Source: Sweltsa coloradensis | Lineage: Eukaryota > Arthropoda > Insecta > Plecoptera > Chloroperlidae | NCBI GenBank assembly: GCA_024449915.1 | Contig: JAMZAV010000294.1 | Coordinates: forward strand, 420,807-484,806 | Length of the DNA stretch: 64,000 nucleotides | Direction of reading: 5' to 3' | In this document: positions 19,342 through 33,000 of the stretch, in pieces | Numbering within the stretch: the stretch's first letter is position 1 | How the letters are laid out: the number at the start of each line of letters is the position of its first letter | Made by a program: the position numbers and the translations under genes | The notes under the pieces: generated by a model | What the model saw: the letters and a program-made list of their open reading frames with translations, nothing else | Database searches by the model: none | What the model was told of the DNA's origin: nothing

Positions 19342-21544
19342 AGTTAGTAAGGTATTTGATGTAACCCTACAAATCATGTAATAATATAACGTAAGTGTTT
19401 TAGGGCGCTTTAACAGCTAAGATTATTTCTATAAGTGTGAGTTACCACCATGTATACTTCTTTCCAAGGTAAGGGACGTAAGGGCTGACGCGGGGCATTC
19501 GTAAACTTGTAAATGATTAAATCGGCACTTGGCTTGAGACTGCAAAATATATTAGCTAGGTCTAGACCTATAATGGCATTCACGCCGACTTAACAGAGAT
19601 ATCCTTGTACCATGGGTCTATACCTATAATGGCATTCACGCCGACAATTCATTCAGTGGAGGAACCTAGGGCCACACTTGACATTGGTCTTTTTCAAGAC
19701 CCCTAATGTTGCCAATCATAGCTGAAAGGTTGACGAAGGTTTCAATAGAATATTGGTTTACTGCTGTCAGCCACTCAGCCCGTCTTCATTTAAATTCCAA
19801 CTCGAGAAAAGGTACTGAAAACAACCAGCATATTATGCCATTGCATTATAACAAGTGTTATTTTAACGTTTTCATAATTATAACTTATGTTAATCAATTC
19901 CTTGTCAAAAGATGGTTCTGTGGGTGTTTTTTATTTTATTTTTAACTAAATATTAAGATTTGTCCGCAAAATAACTTGGAAATGTATTTACTTATTTACG
20001 TTTATCCTATGCAGTTATAAACACTGATTTACAAAGGACAACTAAATTAAATTATTATGTGCCTATATACACATGGATAACGGTGTAAACAAGAGTGAAG
20101 GAACATCCTGGATTCGAACGTGGAACGCAGGACAACAGTAATATGAAATCAACCCATGGGTTCTGCAGTGGTTTATAAACTATTGAAGGGTACTTAGTCA
20201 TTCGTGTAGCATACCGCTACTCCTCTATACAAGTTAATAATTAGTTTTTATTCTGTAATTCGTCGAATATTCAATACACACTTTTGAATGAAAATGATGC
20301 TAAAATCGCCTTTCAAAAACTCAAATAACCGGAAAAAGGCAGGCTAGACAGTGTGTGTAGTATAATTTTTACTCGACTCATCAATAATTTAATGGTAAAG
20401 ATTAAAATAATATTAGTTACATTACTGGCCAGTGATTGAGTTTTACACAATACATTAATTCGTACAATCTGCGAACCTTTTACAAATGCCAAAAAAAACA
20501 ACCCTTTCGAAAAGAATTTGTTGAAGTTGAAAGGATGGAGAGGCGCATGACGAATATAATAGAGGTATTTTACAACCATTTACCCAATCCAAGATGAAAT
20601 GGGATGACAGGTGTGGGGTCTCTTGTATAAGTGATAATTAAATCGTGTAATTTTTTTCATTTACTGATTATATATATAGTTTATTCAATTCATCAAGTCA
20701 AAACAAGGCCTAAAATGTTTTTAAATCGAAATTGTAGCTCAATTCTAAGCGGAATTGCAAAACAAATAACATAAACTTTTGATTTGATTTAATCGGATAT
20801 TTCCTTAAAAACGAAGATAAACACTTCTCCAAAAAACGAAAATGCTAAGAAAAATGTAAATAAGACAATGAATTTATTAAAATAGAGATAATGCCTATCA
20901 ACTTCACTTTTAGTTTAGAGACGGTATTCGTCTTTTGCACGGGGTTCACTTTGATACCAAACACTCCGAAGCATTGTTCAGTTGGAACCCTTTCTAAAGG
21001 TTGTACAAAATGCGAATTTGTTGCCCACTGAACAGTCGATGTGAACTCCATTATAGCTAATATATAGGGCTAGCTATGTACAATAAAAAATACAATAGCT
21101 AGGTACAACGGTATAGGCCCTACTATAGTAGAACCATTGAGGTAGAAAGAACTAAGAAAATCTATCACAGTACAGTACAATCTGTTGTCTAAAACGACGC
21201 CAGAAAAGCCTCTGCCGAGTCTTAAAAATCCATGATTTGTACTAGACTTCGAGCTTTCGGGCCGGGCCGGATCATCGGGTCGGTCGGGCTTTAGGGCCTG
21301 GCCAGGTTCATCATCTTTCGGGCTGGGCAGCGGTATTTTTTTTAACTAGTCTGGCCGGGCTCGGGCCGGACAGTTTCGGTTCGGGTCTCGGGTCGGGCCG
21401 CCGTTCTTTTTTTAAATCCGAATCCGATCTCTAATCTAAGAATCTAAGAACTAGACACGTTACAAGTTTGTGCAAATAAAATAAAGCCTGCGGCTGCCCG
21501 TTCGTCAAATTAGATGTTGAATTCAAAGTTACAAACCTAGTCTA
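19342..21544. other. AT-rich intergenic stretch
   Basis: No exon signals found. GTCTATACCTATAATGGCAT or a one-base variant occurs twice (about 19560 and 19616) as a local direct duplication. GC-rich GGCCGGGCCGG-type text at 21255-21415 looks like a fragment of a GC-rich MITE. Confidence 0.4.
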
Positions 21545-21720
21545 TACCTCAGTCAAACTACAGACAGGCGCGCGACTCTGATTCGGGAGGTCCCGTATTC
21601 GAATCCCATCGAGACCGTCAATCCTGACTGAAGGTTTTTCCAGAGGTTTTTCTCAGTCGTTATTGCGAATGCAAAGGAGTCCTCTTAAACTGCTTTTGGA
21701 TTGTCTTAACGCTAATATAC
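21545..21720 (+). repeat. tRNA-derived SINE-like sequence
   Basis: GGGAGGTCCCGTATTCGAATCCCATCG resembles the anticodon-to-T-arm half of a tRNA, with a B box at about 21597-21607. A non-tRNA body with a TTTTTCCAGAGGTTTTTCTC motif follows. The 5' half is poor. Confidence 0.5.
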
Positions 21721-22910
21721 TTAGTTAGACACCAGGGCCCGGATCTACAAAAAAAAAAGGAATAAACTTTGGGAATTTATAGCTCTCTCTAAACACATTT
21801 GTGTGTAAACATTTTTTTTCCTAAACAGCAGAGAGTAATTTTTATCTTAAATAAAGCCGAAAAATGCGTAAATACCGAAATGGGAGTTAAGTCGGCTTAC
21901 ATGGGTAAAAAATCAGAAGTAGACCATTTTCAATTGCAAATACCACTATTAATGTTTAAAAGAACATGCCTAAAACTCGTTAAAATACTCCAATCACACT
22001 CTAAGAATCGAAAAAAAGTCCGCCCCCATCCAAACCACTCATTGTACAAAATCATATAGGCCCTTTAAACTCAATCATACCCAGGTACTTGGGACTGTTT
22101 TTGAAGAAAGAGTGATTGAAAGTGGGGATGAATATGTCGTCGTTGATCCGTGTGTGTGATCATACCCGGGTAATTTCTATACCCTAGTTACGGCCCTGTT
22201 TGCATATCTACTATCTTTATATTTTTATTTTTCGGGAAATAAATGTTTTTTAAAAAGGGGAATTCATTCATCCCTTTAATATTGGTCCACCATTATTATA
22301 AATTAAATGTTATTGTTTGGCTGTAGTAGGGCCTACAAAATAATAATAGTTCTGCAAAGAACATGGCTTTGCACTTTATTGAAGGGATTAGGCCTACGAG
22401 GCCTACCAAATATAACAGTTTTTAAGATAAACAAACAGTTCACAACATAATAAATAATAATGGATACGGATACGAAATGATATTTTGCACTCCCTAGCGA
22501 GTTATGAAAAATGATGACACTAATACCTTTATACAAAACATAGTTTGATTTGTATTTATATAATACAAAATTGCCTTCAAGAGCCATTAAATACCAGTAA
22601 AGTACAAGGCATATATGTTCATGACGGCCATGTGCACTTTCAGGTCTATATGTTGAACTTGAAATGTATATTTGGTTGAACCAGTACTCTAGTTTAAAAT
22701 AACCACAATAATTAGTATTTAAAATAAATAGTGTCGTACATTACGAAAAATAGAGTAAAGTATTTACACGTGGAATGAAAATCCACATTGTTTTATAGCT
22801 CTTTACGTACAGCCAAACGCAGTGCGTGAATTCACCAACTTCAATGTTTTGCCCAGACCTAGTTCTTGGAACTGGTCGCAGGTCGGTTTCAAGAAAATTG
22901 CCGAGCTATC

Positions 22911-22978
22911 CAATGATATTTAACATCATTAGTAGATATATTTAACACCTATACTACAATAGATGTTAAATATCATTG
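22911..22978. mobile_element. 68-bp hAT-like micro-MITE, TSD GAGCTATC
   Basis: The termini CAATGATATTTAACATC and its exact reverse complement (17 bp each) enclose only 34 bp. The exact 8-bp repeat GAGCTATC flanks both sides (22903-22910, 22979-22986). Perfect inverted repeats with an 8-bp duplication identify a hAT-type insertion of minimal size. Confidence 0.85.
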
Positions 22979-23776
22979 GAGCTATCCGTATACCCTAAGG
23001 GTATGGTCTAAGCTAAGGTATTTACTATTTACCAGTGGTATTTACCTGCTCGACTCAAAAAATATATTTCTTTCAAGCTAATAGTTATGATTTTATGAAT
23101 TTACAGGGAGGGTCTCAGAAAAATTATTGGGTCCACCCACCATGACCCTTAAAAAAATTGTCAAACTTGGTAATTTTCGAGCTATTTGGCACAATCTCCC
23201 ATAAGAAATAACACGGGAACGATCTTTATGCCCTGTGACCTTGGAGGATTTTGGACTAAAAAATATTGGCCATTATTGACATGCTCGTCAGCCTTTTCTG
23301 TAAATCCGATATATATTGCTATATTTTGTTTTTGTTATTTGGGCAAGTGGTTCGATCAAAATAGGCTGATTACCAAGAAGGGGTGTGATTATGAAAGGTA
23401 TATGTTTGTGGGTTTGAGTGTATATTTGTGCACAGTTTTTTGACAGTTTTCAAGCATGATGTTAAAAGGGTCATTTTAGATTGGTTGGTACAATGCTCTC
23501 TCTAGTATCTATATGTGGAATAAAAAAGAAGCAGTTTCAAGCAAATTTATTCCCCAAAACGCCAATTTTTCCCAAATTTCAGGATGTTACAAGACATAAT
23601 TTTTTAAACAGTACTTTTCGTGCAATATTTTGCTATCGATAGATATGTGTTAAAAAATAATGTTAGGGGGTAATAGCGGCAAATAGCCCCATGAAACATA
23701 ATTTTTTTAACATTTCCTGTGCCGCAGGTGCAAGCGATAGTGCAGGAATTATTTAAAATAATACGGTGCTCTACAC

Positions 23777-24152
23777 CAGGGGTGCCCAACTTTATTTAGA
23801 GTTGGGCCACATGGCATAAATTTTAAATGTTTGGCGGGCCACATAACAAAATGCCCAAATATGATAGCATCAATGATATTTCAATAACTTGCATACTTTT
23901 CTTTCTAATTCCCTATCAGAGAATGGTCTTCCTCCCGATGCCACCTGATAACCTGATAACTAGCAGGGACAGATGCTTGGTTCTCAGTTATCTTCTTTTT
24001 GAACATAGGCCCTACATTACAGAGATACAAGCTTTTCATTTTCGCTGCACTTTAAATCAGATAAATCGCAGGTCCGTGTATGAGAGTGCGGGCCAGACCA
24101 AATGGCTTGGCGGGCTGCATGCGGCCCGCGGGCCGTACGTTGGGCACCTCTG
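23777..24152. mobile_element. hAT MITE, TSD CTCTACAC
   Basis: Begins CAGGGGTGCCCAAC and ends GTTGGGCACCTCTG, classic hAT termini. CTCTACAC flanks it exactly on both sides (23769-23776, 24153-24160). The 160-codon frame across it (23827-24309) runs through both termini and is not a gene. Confidence 0.9.
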
Positions 24153-24160
24153 CTCTACAC

Positions 24161-24300
24161 CAGTGGTTCCCAACCGGTGGTCCGCAGACTCATTGCTACC
24201 GGTCCGCGAAGTGCTGCTGCCTATTTGTTGTAATTATATTTTAGAAACGTGTGAAAATTTGAAAAAAAAGTTGCTTTACACTTTATTATTTCACATGTAC
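24161..24300. mobile_element. Second hAT-like terminus abutting the first
   Basis: CAGTGGTTCCCAACC starts directly after the right CTCTACAC. This is a well-known hAT terminal form. The matching right end (GGTTGGGAACCACTG type) was not found, so the element is truncated and its right limit is arbitrary here. Confidence 0.55.
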
Positions 24301-25596
24301 TCGGCATGAATGGCTAAATTATATTTTCTTAGTAGGGGACGCTTTTTTATAAATCAATCAAAACCGACTACAAACACCCACTTCTAACCGACACAGAAAG
24401 TTGAGAGCATTGACAGCAATAACAGGCGTAACGACAAGGGTTTTTCTCTGAAGGTTAGCTAAGCGGAAACAGCCACATTCATGGCACTTTGCTCGGACCT
24501 ACCCTCTGCAAGGCGGCACAAACAGCAATTATATAAATGACTTTATGACAGTAAAGGTTCACAGTTATGACTTAGTTTGTAGGAAATAGGAATAATTATC
24601 TTCAGTCTGTAGACACATCCTTGTGTAGTTCGCCTAGACGTTCGAGCACTACTTCAAGTAGCCCTGTCGCGCATAGAACCACGCATCGACAAACTCGTGT
24701 CAGGGAAGCAGGCACAGCAAGCAGTCTCACTAGGTTAGTACAAGTAGGCCTATTCTGTTTTCATCAGAAATAATACTCCTTACTATCCAATACAATGTGA
24801 ATGTGGTTGACGTAATCTGGGCATAATTTGGCGGTCTTTCTCCACAGAGACCGTACCGTACCTTCCGATCCCATCCACATGGATCGATGTATTGAGGAAT
24901 GTGTCGTCTGTCGACTGTACTGCTTACCATTCGAGCGATCGGCATCTGGGAGGATGAGGGAGGGACAGTCAGCCACGCCCAAAAACACAACGAGCGAACA
25001 TTTGAATTGTCGAGTAAGGGATCAATACCTATTTGATTAATCATTTTCTCCATGTCATCCATAATACAGTTAACCTCAATGAAGTATTTTGCATATAATT
25101 TTATTTCAAAAATTATGATAACACTTAATTATAATGTCACAGATTTGTAATTAAGATGATTCAAACAAATTATTAAATACATAATGTTCATGGTATGAAA
25201 TATACAACGTATGTAGGAATAAAATATTACATATCTATAATAAGATCTAGTATTTAGATCTGTAAGAAATTCTACAGATTTCCAATCTTGACAGAATGTC
25301 AAGGAAAGAAAAATGGACTTGGCACAATCATGACATTTTGTCACTTGTCATCATTTCACATATAGCGTAATAATATGCATCTTATATTTTGTTTATCATG
25401 TCATGTGACGCACTTTGTGACTGGTAGTCCTCAGGTACAGGTTTGGCTTGTGGCGGAATAAACCCTTCCACCAGGGCTCGGGCAGTAGCCGGAAACATGT
25501 CACACCCTTTTTCAAATTTCAAGGAATTAAAATTGAGAAGTTGAAAGACGATACAATTTCATTTACTCTCCATGCCCGCATTGTCTTGCTAGTTAA
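24301..25596. other. Intergenic stretch without a supported gene
   Basis: A 110-codon minus frame (24730-25062) was inspected and not recognised. Otherwise AT-rich. A tract at 25000-25260 has no repeat structure that I could see. Confidence 0.35.
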
Positions 25597-26161
25597 AAGG
25601 AGTCGCCGAGGCTGGCGCGGAGACGAGCTTAGGGGCTCAGCTTTATGTTTTTTCCGGGTTAACGGTTCATAACACCGTTATCAAATTTCACACTTATGTT
25701 AATAAAGAATAAATCCATGATATCTAGTACGCGTATTCCCAAATTAATTAATTGACTTTGAATTAAAAATAAGTGAAATCACCAAAGTTCACTAAATTTT
25801 GTTCAATTTCGGGAATTTATCCAAAGTGTGAAGATTATTTTAACTAAAATTTGCATACTGCAGGCCCTATAGCAACGTTTAATCAATGTGAACGTGCAGG
25901 TTAATTTGGTTTTATCGTAAAATGAACTCTCAGAATTGAAATCCATGTTTTGGATTTCCCATTTTTTCACGTTTTGGACGTATCTCTCGCAATGGATTTT
26001 TAAGGCATATTTTTTGCAACCAAGTGCGGATATCAATATAAAATTACTTTATTAACATTCATGCAAAATTTGGTAATGATATTACCAACAGTTCAGCAGA
26101 AATCATCAACACCTTAATGCGCGCATTTGGGTTGGGCCGAGCTCAGCGTCCCCTCTAAGAA
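25597..26161 (+). repeat. Interspersed repeat family C, copy 1
   Basis: Starts near AGGAGTCGCCGAGGCTGGCG and ends near GGGCCGAGCTCAGCGTCCCC. The same order of motifs (TTTTTTCCGGGT, CAAATTTCACAC, TAATAAAGAAT, AGTACGCGTATTCC) recurs in the same orientation at 36673-37118. The two ends are imperfect inverted repeats of each other. Family unknown. Confidence 0.65.
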
Positions 26162-26297
26162 ATTTTAAACTCAAGGCAAGTATTAAATTTCATATGTGAC
26201 TTGGCACTAAGATAAAATCAACTGTGTTAAGTTGTACAAAATTACGTAATGTATAAATAAGCGTTTCCATATACTACTACTAACGAAAAGCCCCACT

Positions 26298-27027
26298 TCA
26301 GACATATGACTCCTCTTCGTCGGCTGACTCGGCAAGAAGTAACCTCCGCGATGCAACAAAGCGTTCTGACTGGGTGTTGGCTCCAAGATGAAATGCCGTT
26401 ATCGGCGCTCGGTGGCTTGGTATGACACGTGGGGGAGGGCGATACGGGGGCGGGCGACTACCTCCAAACAAAGCGCTTAGTTTCGAAACACTCCACGGAA
26501 CTTCTGACTTTTCCACGATTTCCTCTTTTTCGCTGGGCGGTGGGGGAAGGGATTTTGACCTCTCGCGTAGGCTGTTTTCATCCCTCCGACGGAGCCTACC
26601 CCTTCGCTCAGGGGCTTTTCGTGGTTCGGTGTCTGGCTCCTCCCACTGTCGCGTTTCTTCCGAAGTGACATAGCAGCTCTGTGGTCGGCATGGTGTCCTC
26701 GCAGCATCCACGTGGACTGGAGGTAGGTGACGGAGTTTCACGTCGGTCGGCGATCGTTTTGGCGGTAGCGGCGGGGCGGTCGTGTCGATATTTGTAGCGG
26801 TTATCGAAAGAGGTATATTCTTACGGACGGAAGGTACGGGATGAATGCGGTCGGATTCACCCTCTTCCTCTATGTTTACGGGAGCGGCATGAACTATCAG
26901 CTCTGTCGACGGACCGTAAGCACTCTCCCAAGCAGAGTTAGCTGCTGCACAGTCTTTGCCACGCGAGTTGGACCGGGAAACGTGAGGCGTGGAATCATCA
27001 TCAGAGAGTGTGCTTGAATCGTACGAC
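26298..27027 (-). CDS. ARHGAP20: ARHGAP20-like, last coding exon (C-terminal tail)
   Basis: Acceptor TTTCAG before 27027; enters with one base completing an Arg codon; stop TGA at 26298-26300. It gives 242 residues of tail rich in Ser, Pro and Arg. Visible short motifs are APPLPPKR (SH3-type PxxPx[KR]), RPPPYRPPPR (contains PPxY, a WW-domain ligand form), several RxxS-type basic sites, and a C-terminus EESYV. The last three residues S-Y-V fit a class I PDZ ligand. The plus-strand frames over this exon are antisense shadows. Confidence 0.85.
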
Positions 27028-30000
27028 CTGAAATCATTTAAAAAAAACAAAACATTAAATATGTTTCAACACTGAGGAGATGAGTGTACACAATCTTAAG
27101 ACGGTTGTTTGAGTTTGGGCAAACTTTTTTTACAATATTAAATGTCCATTTATAAATCCGCTCTTCCAGCCAATTTCACTAACATTCTGGATCACTTTTC
27201 GACCTCCAATTTTTACCCCAAAAATTTGTATTTGGTATGTTGTTTACTAGAGGATAAGCACAAGTTGCTATCAGAGTACATTTCAACATCAGAAGCTTGG
27301 GAAATTACTACAAATTACTTGATTGAGTGATTGGTGGTATATTTACTGCCCATTACTGAAAACAATTACTAGCACTATTTGGAAAATGTGGTCCGAATGA
27401 TAGTGATAGTCCTATTGTCGATAGAGCTTCCAAACGATCCAGACTACACCTCACCTCTGCATTCTGCGTCAACGCCTACATTGCTTGAACTCATCGAACA
27501 GTCTTAAAAATGCAAGATACTATAGACAAACCCGCCTAATACGTTTTCGAAGTAGGCTCTAGTTTAAAACGTTCTTGGCGGGAAAGCGTATTAAAAATAA
27601 TAATTTTAAAAAGCGAGGGGCCCTTCCGCATGTACCATACAGTGCAATGTGTGTCCCGCATGAACACAACATTACACCAGACATGGTAGGCGGGGTCTTG
27701 AGCGCGCAATCACTATCTCGCAGGCGACAGTCGGGAGGGAGCATAATCAAGTGTTTTTCACTGTTTTTACCACGTTTTTAGACTCCGTGACATCTTCAGC
27801 CAATCAAAAACACTTTATCCATCCAGCCGCGCAAATCCGCAAAGTATTTATCTCGCGCGGTAGGCCTATCTTATCTTTTGGCATGGTTCTACTTTTCAAG
27901 ATAACATCGCAAGGAAACTTCTTGCCGACATTTAGGAGCACATTAGTAGGCCCAAACATAACATATTGTATCCGCGGGCCTTTTCATAGACCCTCACTCA
28001 TTACGTACGAGTTCAGAGGTGGACATCATTCACGTAATGCATAGGCCTTGCCATGTAAATCGAGACTGACCACCGATCTAAATACGGCGCCTGTCTGTCT
28101 TCCTAGTTCCGAGCCGACTCAGATACACAGGACGAGGGTGCGCCAGTGGAGAGAGGCTGCCCTACTAATTGTGAGTTGTGACTGGGATCAGAAAACGAAA
28201 GGAAAGGACACTACAAGTTGCCCTAGCAGGTGATAGTAATAATAATAATAATAATACAGTACTAATGAAATAGGTCTATGTACCTGAATTCAAAATTTTG
28301 CAAATCAAATTGTAATTCTAAATATTAGGGATGTGCGGGTAGTGGTTTTTGAACTCGGGTCGGGCTCGGATCGGGTAATTGAAAGTACCCTCGGGCTCGG
28401 GTAATTGAAGTACCCTCGGGCTCGGGTCGCGCTCGGGTAGTGAACTTTTTTTTTATTTGTGAATTCATTTTTTTTTTTTTAAATCCTACAAAACAGTTTT
28501 GCATTGGTTGCAGGTAGCCACTCTGGGCTGTGTTGACACGAAGTACTTCCAAATCGGCATCTTATGAACTTTTGCTTGAGTAGGCCTAGGCCTAGTACAG
28601 TGAAACCCCGCTATTATCGTTTTCCTGCATCAATCCTTCGTTATTCTCGGAAATAATATCGTAACGATCGTTTTCTAATATTTCCGATACGAAAACCCCA
28701 AGAAAAACCGATGCGATCGCGTATTTTTCTCTTCCGGCCGACGAAATCATGCGTTTGTACCAGCCATGCATCTGACGAAATTGCGCGTTTGCACCAGCCT
28801 TTCGGTCTGACTCCGCCCAACGCTCTGCTGCGCGCAACGATGCGCACTAGATCGGACTTCTAGATGAATTGCAACTTTGTTCTAGGCCTGCCGCCTAGGC
28901 ATTAGACGATGTTTATTAGCGTTGTTTCTTTTTCACCATTCGCCTACGTACGTAATATTCAACTTGCTTTATGCCGTTATTAGCGTTGAATAGCCAGAAG
29001 ACGAGTAATGACGGTCAGTAGGGCCTATTACTCCAGCGGGGACAGCGCCGGAAGAGCCAAGGACACAGCATCATAGCATAGCCGCGCCCACGTCGTAGCG
29101 ATTGGTCCGCTCCGACGTCAGCTGTTCGTTTGGCGTGTGAGCGGGAGGTTTAAAAGGAGCAGATTGGCGTGTTTCTTTATTACTTCTACCCGACCCGAGG
29201 TCGGGTAATTTTACCTACCCGAAAATTACCCGTTTTTCGGGTACCCGCATATCCCTACTAACCCGTTTTTCGGGTACCCGCATATCCCTACTAAATATAC
29301 AACCCTTGCCATTCAAATAACAATTAAAAAGGACTACGTCACAAAATAAAAATATAAATGGGGATTTCTATAGTAAGAAATTGATGCCATAAGTTATTAC
29401 CTAATGGCAAGTTAAAATAGCATTGAGACTCCACCACAAATAAGTCAAAAGGATTGTTGTATTTGTTTTCAGTGTCAATCTCATAATTATTGTAACACAC
29501 TGAGATATGCGCTTAATTAGTTATCTCACCTCTCCGCTTCCTCTGGGGCAGCGATGTGAGGCGTGGATCGCCACCGTGCGTCAGCCGGAGCGGCCACCCG
29601 AGCCTCCTGGGGCCTCTGCTCTTCTAGCGGTGCATACGAGCACACCAGGTGGTGAGAAGACTTGGAGCGAGTCATGTTGTAGCGGTTGTGGGCAGACTCG
29701 GTGGAATATATGTTCGGGGGTGGTGGAGCTCGTCCCTTCCTGTAGAGGAACACGCTAGATAATATTAGCAGCTGGCAATACCTTGGAAATAATGCAGAGC
29801 ATTGCTATCAGAGTTGAAACAAATTTAGAAATAACAAACATTTTATTGAAGTAAGGACTAAACATGCAGTGCTTTGAAACCAATAGCCAATTCCAATTGT
29901 CATCGAGACAACAGTAATACTAATAATAAACCTTTCCTCTGGGTTTTCTAAACTGCAAACTAACTATCAATTGATAAATCAATATTAAACTACAACATTA

Positions 30001-33000
30001 TATTATAATTATGTAGATAGTTTTCAGGCTGATCCTAATGCTTTTAGTACACCAGCCCAAGAGGAAAGTTAAATAAGGGACTTGAATCTTTTCTATACAC
30101 AGAGGTTTTATCAGTTTGTTAATGAGATTTTTAATATTAATAATGAACTATAATAAGAAATACGTATAGGTTGTCTCTATCCAAATACTAGTACTATATA
30201 TTTTATGAACAGAATACAGTAGTGAGAATACACATTGCAGACAATTTTAACAGTTTATACAAAACTTATAATCTAGAATTGGAATTTGTATCATCATTCA
30301 TCCCCTACCTGTGCAGCGCCGGCCTCTTGATGAGCATTCCTCCCGTCTCTTCATCGTAGCACTCCACGTCCCCCCCGTCAAGGAGCGACTCCTCTGAAGC
30401 GCTCCGCCGCAACAGGTTGTTGCTACTGGAGGCGTACGCCCGATGTAGACCGCCCACACCGGACGAGGAACTACCGCTGCTAGAGCCAGACATGTGTTGG
30501 CTCGACTTGGAGCTATTGGTGCCACCGCTGTTGACTCGCTTTAGGTGCGAGCGCTGGCGGAACCAGTCGCGTCGCTGGAAGTTGGGGTTCATCACTCCCG
30601 CTGGAAAAAGAGAGATTTGTAATTTGTATTAGAAAATTGCATGTTGCCCATACAAAAATTAAGAAAAGAAACTATGTACGATCTTCTTCAGAAGAAAATC
30701 AAGGGTAATCTTTTACCGACACCACCGACACTCACTCGGCAAATCTAGGATTAAGCACCTTTAAAAGTCGCTCTAAGCTAGCACTAAATAGTCGCACAAA
30801 GCTAGTCCTAGCAAATTTTTAAAGTGTTGACGGCTTGGCCTAAAAAAAAACTTTAAAAAAACTTAAAAAAGCCCTAATTGATTTCTGCAACAGAAATAAG
30901 CCTGGGCTAAGGTTATGCAGTGTTTGGTGAATACAATAAATCAATATATATATATATATATATATAGATATAAATATAAAATATTTATATAATATGTTGA
31001 TATCGCAGACTTTCACGGATTGAATATGCAACATTGTATTTTGGGTAGTCCGTGGTTTTATTATTATGTTCCAACGTTTCGGGCAGTTCTCCTGCCATCT
31101 TCAAGGAAATTTAAAACATAAAACGTTGGAACTAATAATAAAACCACACGGACTACCCGAAAAGACAATGTCTGCATATATATATATATATATATATACA
31201 AACCTTGTGTTAGTATTAACTTCGCTCTGGGCTAGGGATGGTACGTGTAAACGCCTCGCGGCGTGTACACGTGTACCGTTTTTTCGTGATCGGTAAACGT
31301 TTTTAATTACTATTTTTATCCTGTTTGCGACCCGCCGAACGATGTTTTCTCGTGAGTCAATTTAAGCGCGAGCGGCGAAATAGTCTCCTATTTCAATACC
31401 TTCTCCTATTCACCTCGAGGCTCGATTGCGTTGAGTCATCGAAAATCGTAGTCGGCAATGAATGAACAAAGCAAGTGGCTTTGCCGTTCCTTCTTTCTTG
31501 CAGGTACTCAAGATGTAGGCCTACAAAATGTTGCCAAACTACTGTGTTGTAACGATCGTACACACGGTCGCTCATTTGTCAAAATAAACCTTACTACTTA
31601 CTTTATCTTCAATTACTTGTTTCGTTAATCTTCAATAAATATTCTTACGCCTACTCTGTAGTTGATCACGACATTTCAATCGCTCTGTGCAGTGTGCGTC
31701 CGGCCACTGGCCAGCAAGCGGCACTCGGGCAGTGCACAGAGCAGCAAGCGCCACGTCAGCCGCCTGACTACTCTCCCCACCCCCCCTTCCCATACCATCC
31801 GGCAACTCGCAACTTATATGTCTTCTAGACTAGTAGTGCTGTCTTCCGTAGGCCTACTCAATAAAATTCGAATCAATAGGGACTCCGGAAGGGCTCTTTA
31901 TTACTTGGTGCTTGTGGGGGTCAATTATTATGCAGAAAACAAGTAATTTTCGTAGAATATATGTCTATCAAAAACTAAAAGTAAACACAGATATAGCGCC
32001 TGTAGACGTAAACGTGTACACGCTTTTTGAGTAGGGTGTAAACTGTAAACGTTTAGTGAAATACACGCTTTTTGACATCCCTACTCTGGGCCCAGTATTT
32101 AAAAGTCCCTAAAGACTAAATGCTATGTAAAATAGGGCCGCCGTGTTTCCTCACAGTCTTTTAGATGACATCAGTGAGTGATATCGCTGTGAATATAGTG
32201 AAGCCAGAAAGAACCGAATATTCACGAGCGAGGTCGATAACGGTAGGCATCTCCAGACCCCTTGATTTACGAATGATTTATGAATTATTAATTTATGATC
32301 GATGGTGGCATACAAGATTTGGAAGTAGTTTTGTTTAATGTTTATGATACCATGTTTAAAATGATACAAGTGCATGGAACTGTAAAGTGTGAACAAATTA
32401 GGCTATAATATAGAACACCAATGTCTGAACAATAAATCCATGAAAACTTTGTTTTTTTTTGGCTTACTGTGAGACTTTTTGTATAAATTTAATTCTGAGC
32501 AGGTTGGGTATTTCAAAAATACTCTGCTAATCATGAAATTGAAACATGCATGCCAATAGGTAGGTAGGTGTGTAAAAGTGGTGTTATCACTTGGGATATT
32601 TTGTTACCAAAAAATCAAAATGCGGCGCCATAAAATACCAAACGATCATGAAACGAATGAAAAACGTTACCCACAAATAGTAAAGTATTGAAAAAAAGTC
32701 CATTTAGTTGACATTAAATTGGCTTTCGAGTGGAATTTTGACAAGGCCCTAGACGTAGCATGTTTAGATTTAGTAATAGAAAAATACAGACACTGTTTGC
32801 AAAATTGGTAATTTTCATAGTATAAGGAGCATACATTAAGGATTTCGAGGCCAAAGCATAGTACTACACCCTATTACAAAAAACCGGTGATATTTCAAAA
32901 TCAAAATCTATCAAGAAACGTATTCCCAATTTATAACATCGTTATATTGAGCTAAAAGTACTAATTAATAGGACAATTTAGTTTTATCGTCAGATGAGAA

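Noticed and set aside
21255..21430. Complete hAT element in the GGCCGGGCCGG-rich segment
   Set aside because: Neither paired ends nor a target duplication could be found.
23827..24309. 160-codon plus-strand frame
   Set aside because: It runs through both ends of a hAT MITE and its target duplication.
24730..25062. 110-codon minus-strand frame (MDDMEKMINQ...)
   Set aside because: No domain recognised. A GC-rich middle has an acceptor-like and a donor-like site only 18 bp apart, which is not enough to call an exon.
26422..26673. Plus-strand frames over the last exon
   Set aside because: Antisense shadows of a GC-rich coding exon that has consistent phase and a stop on the minus strand.
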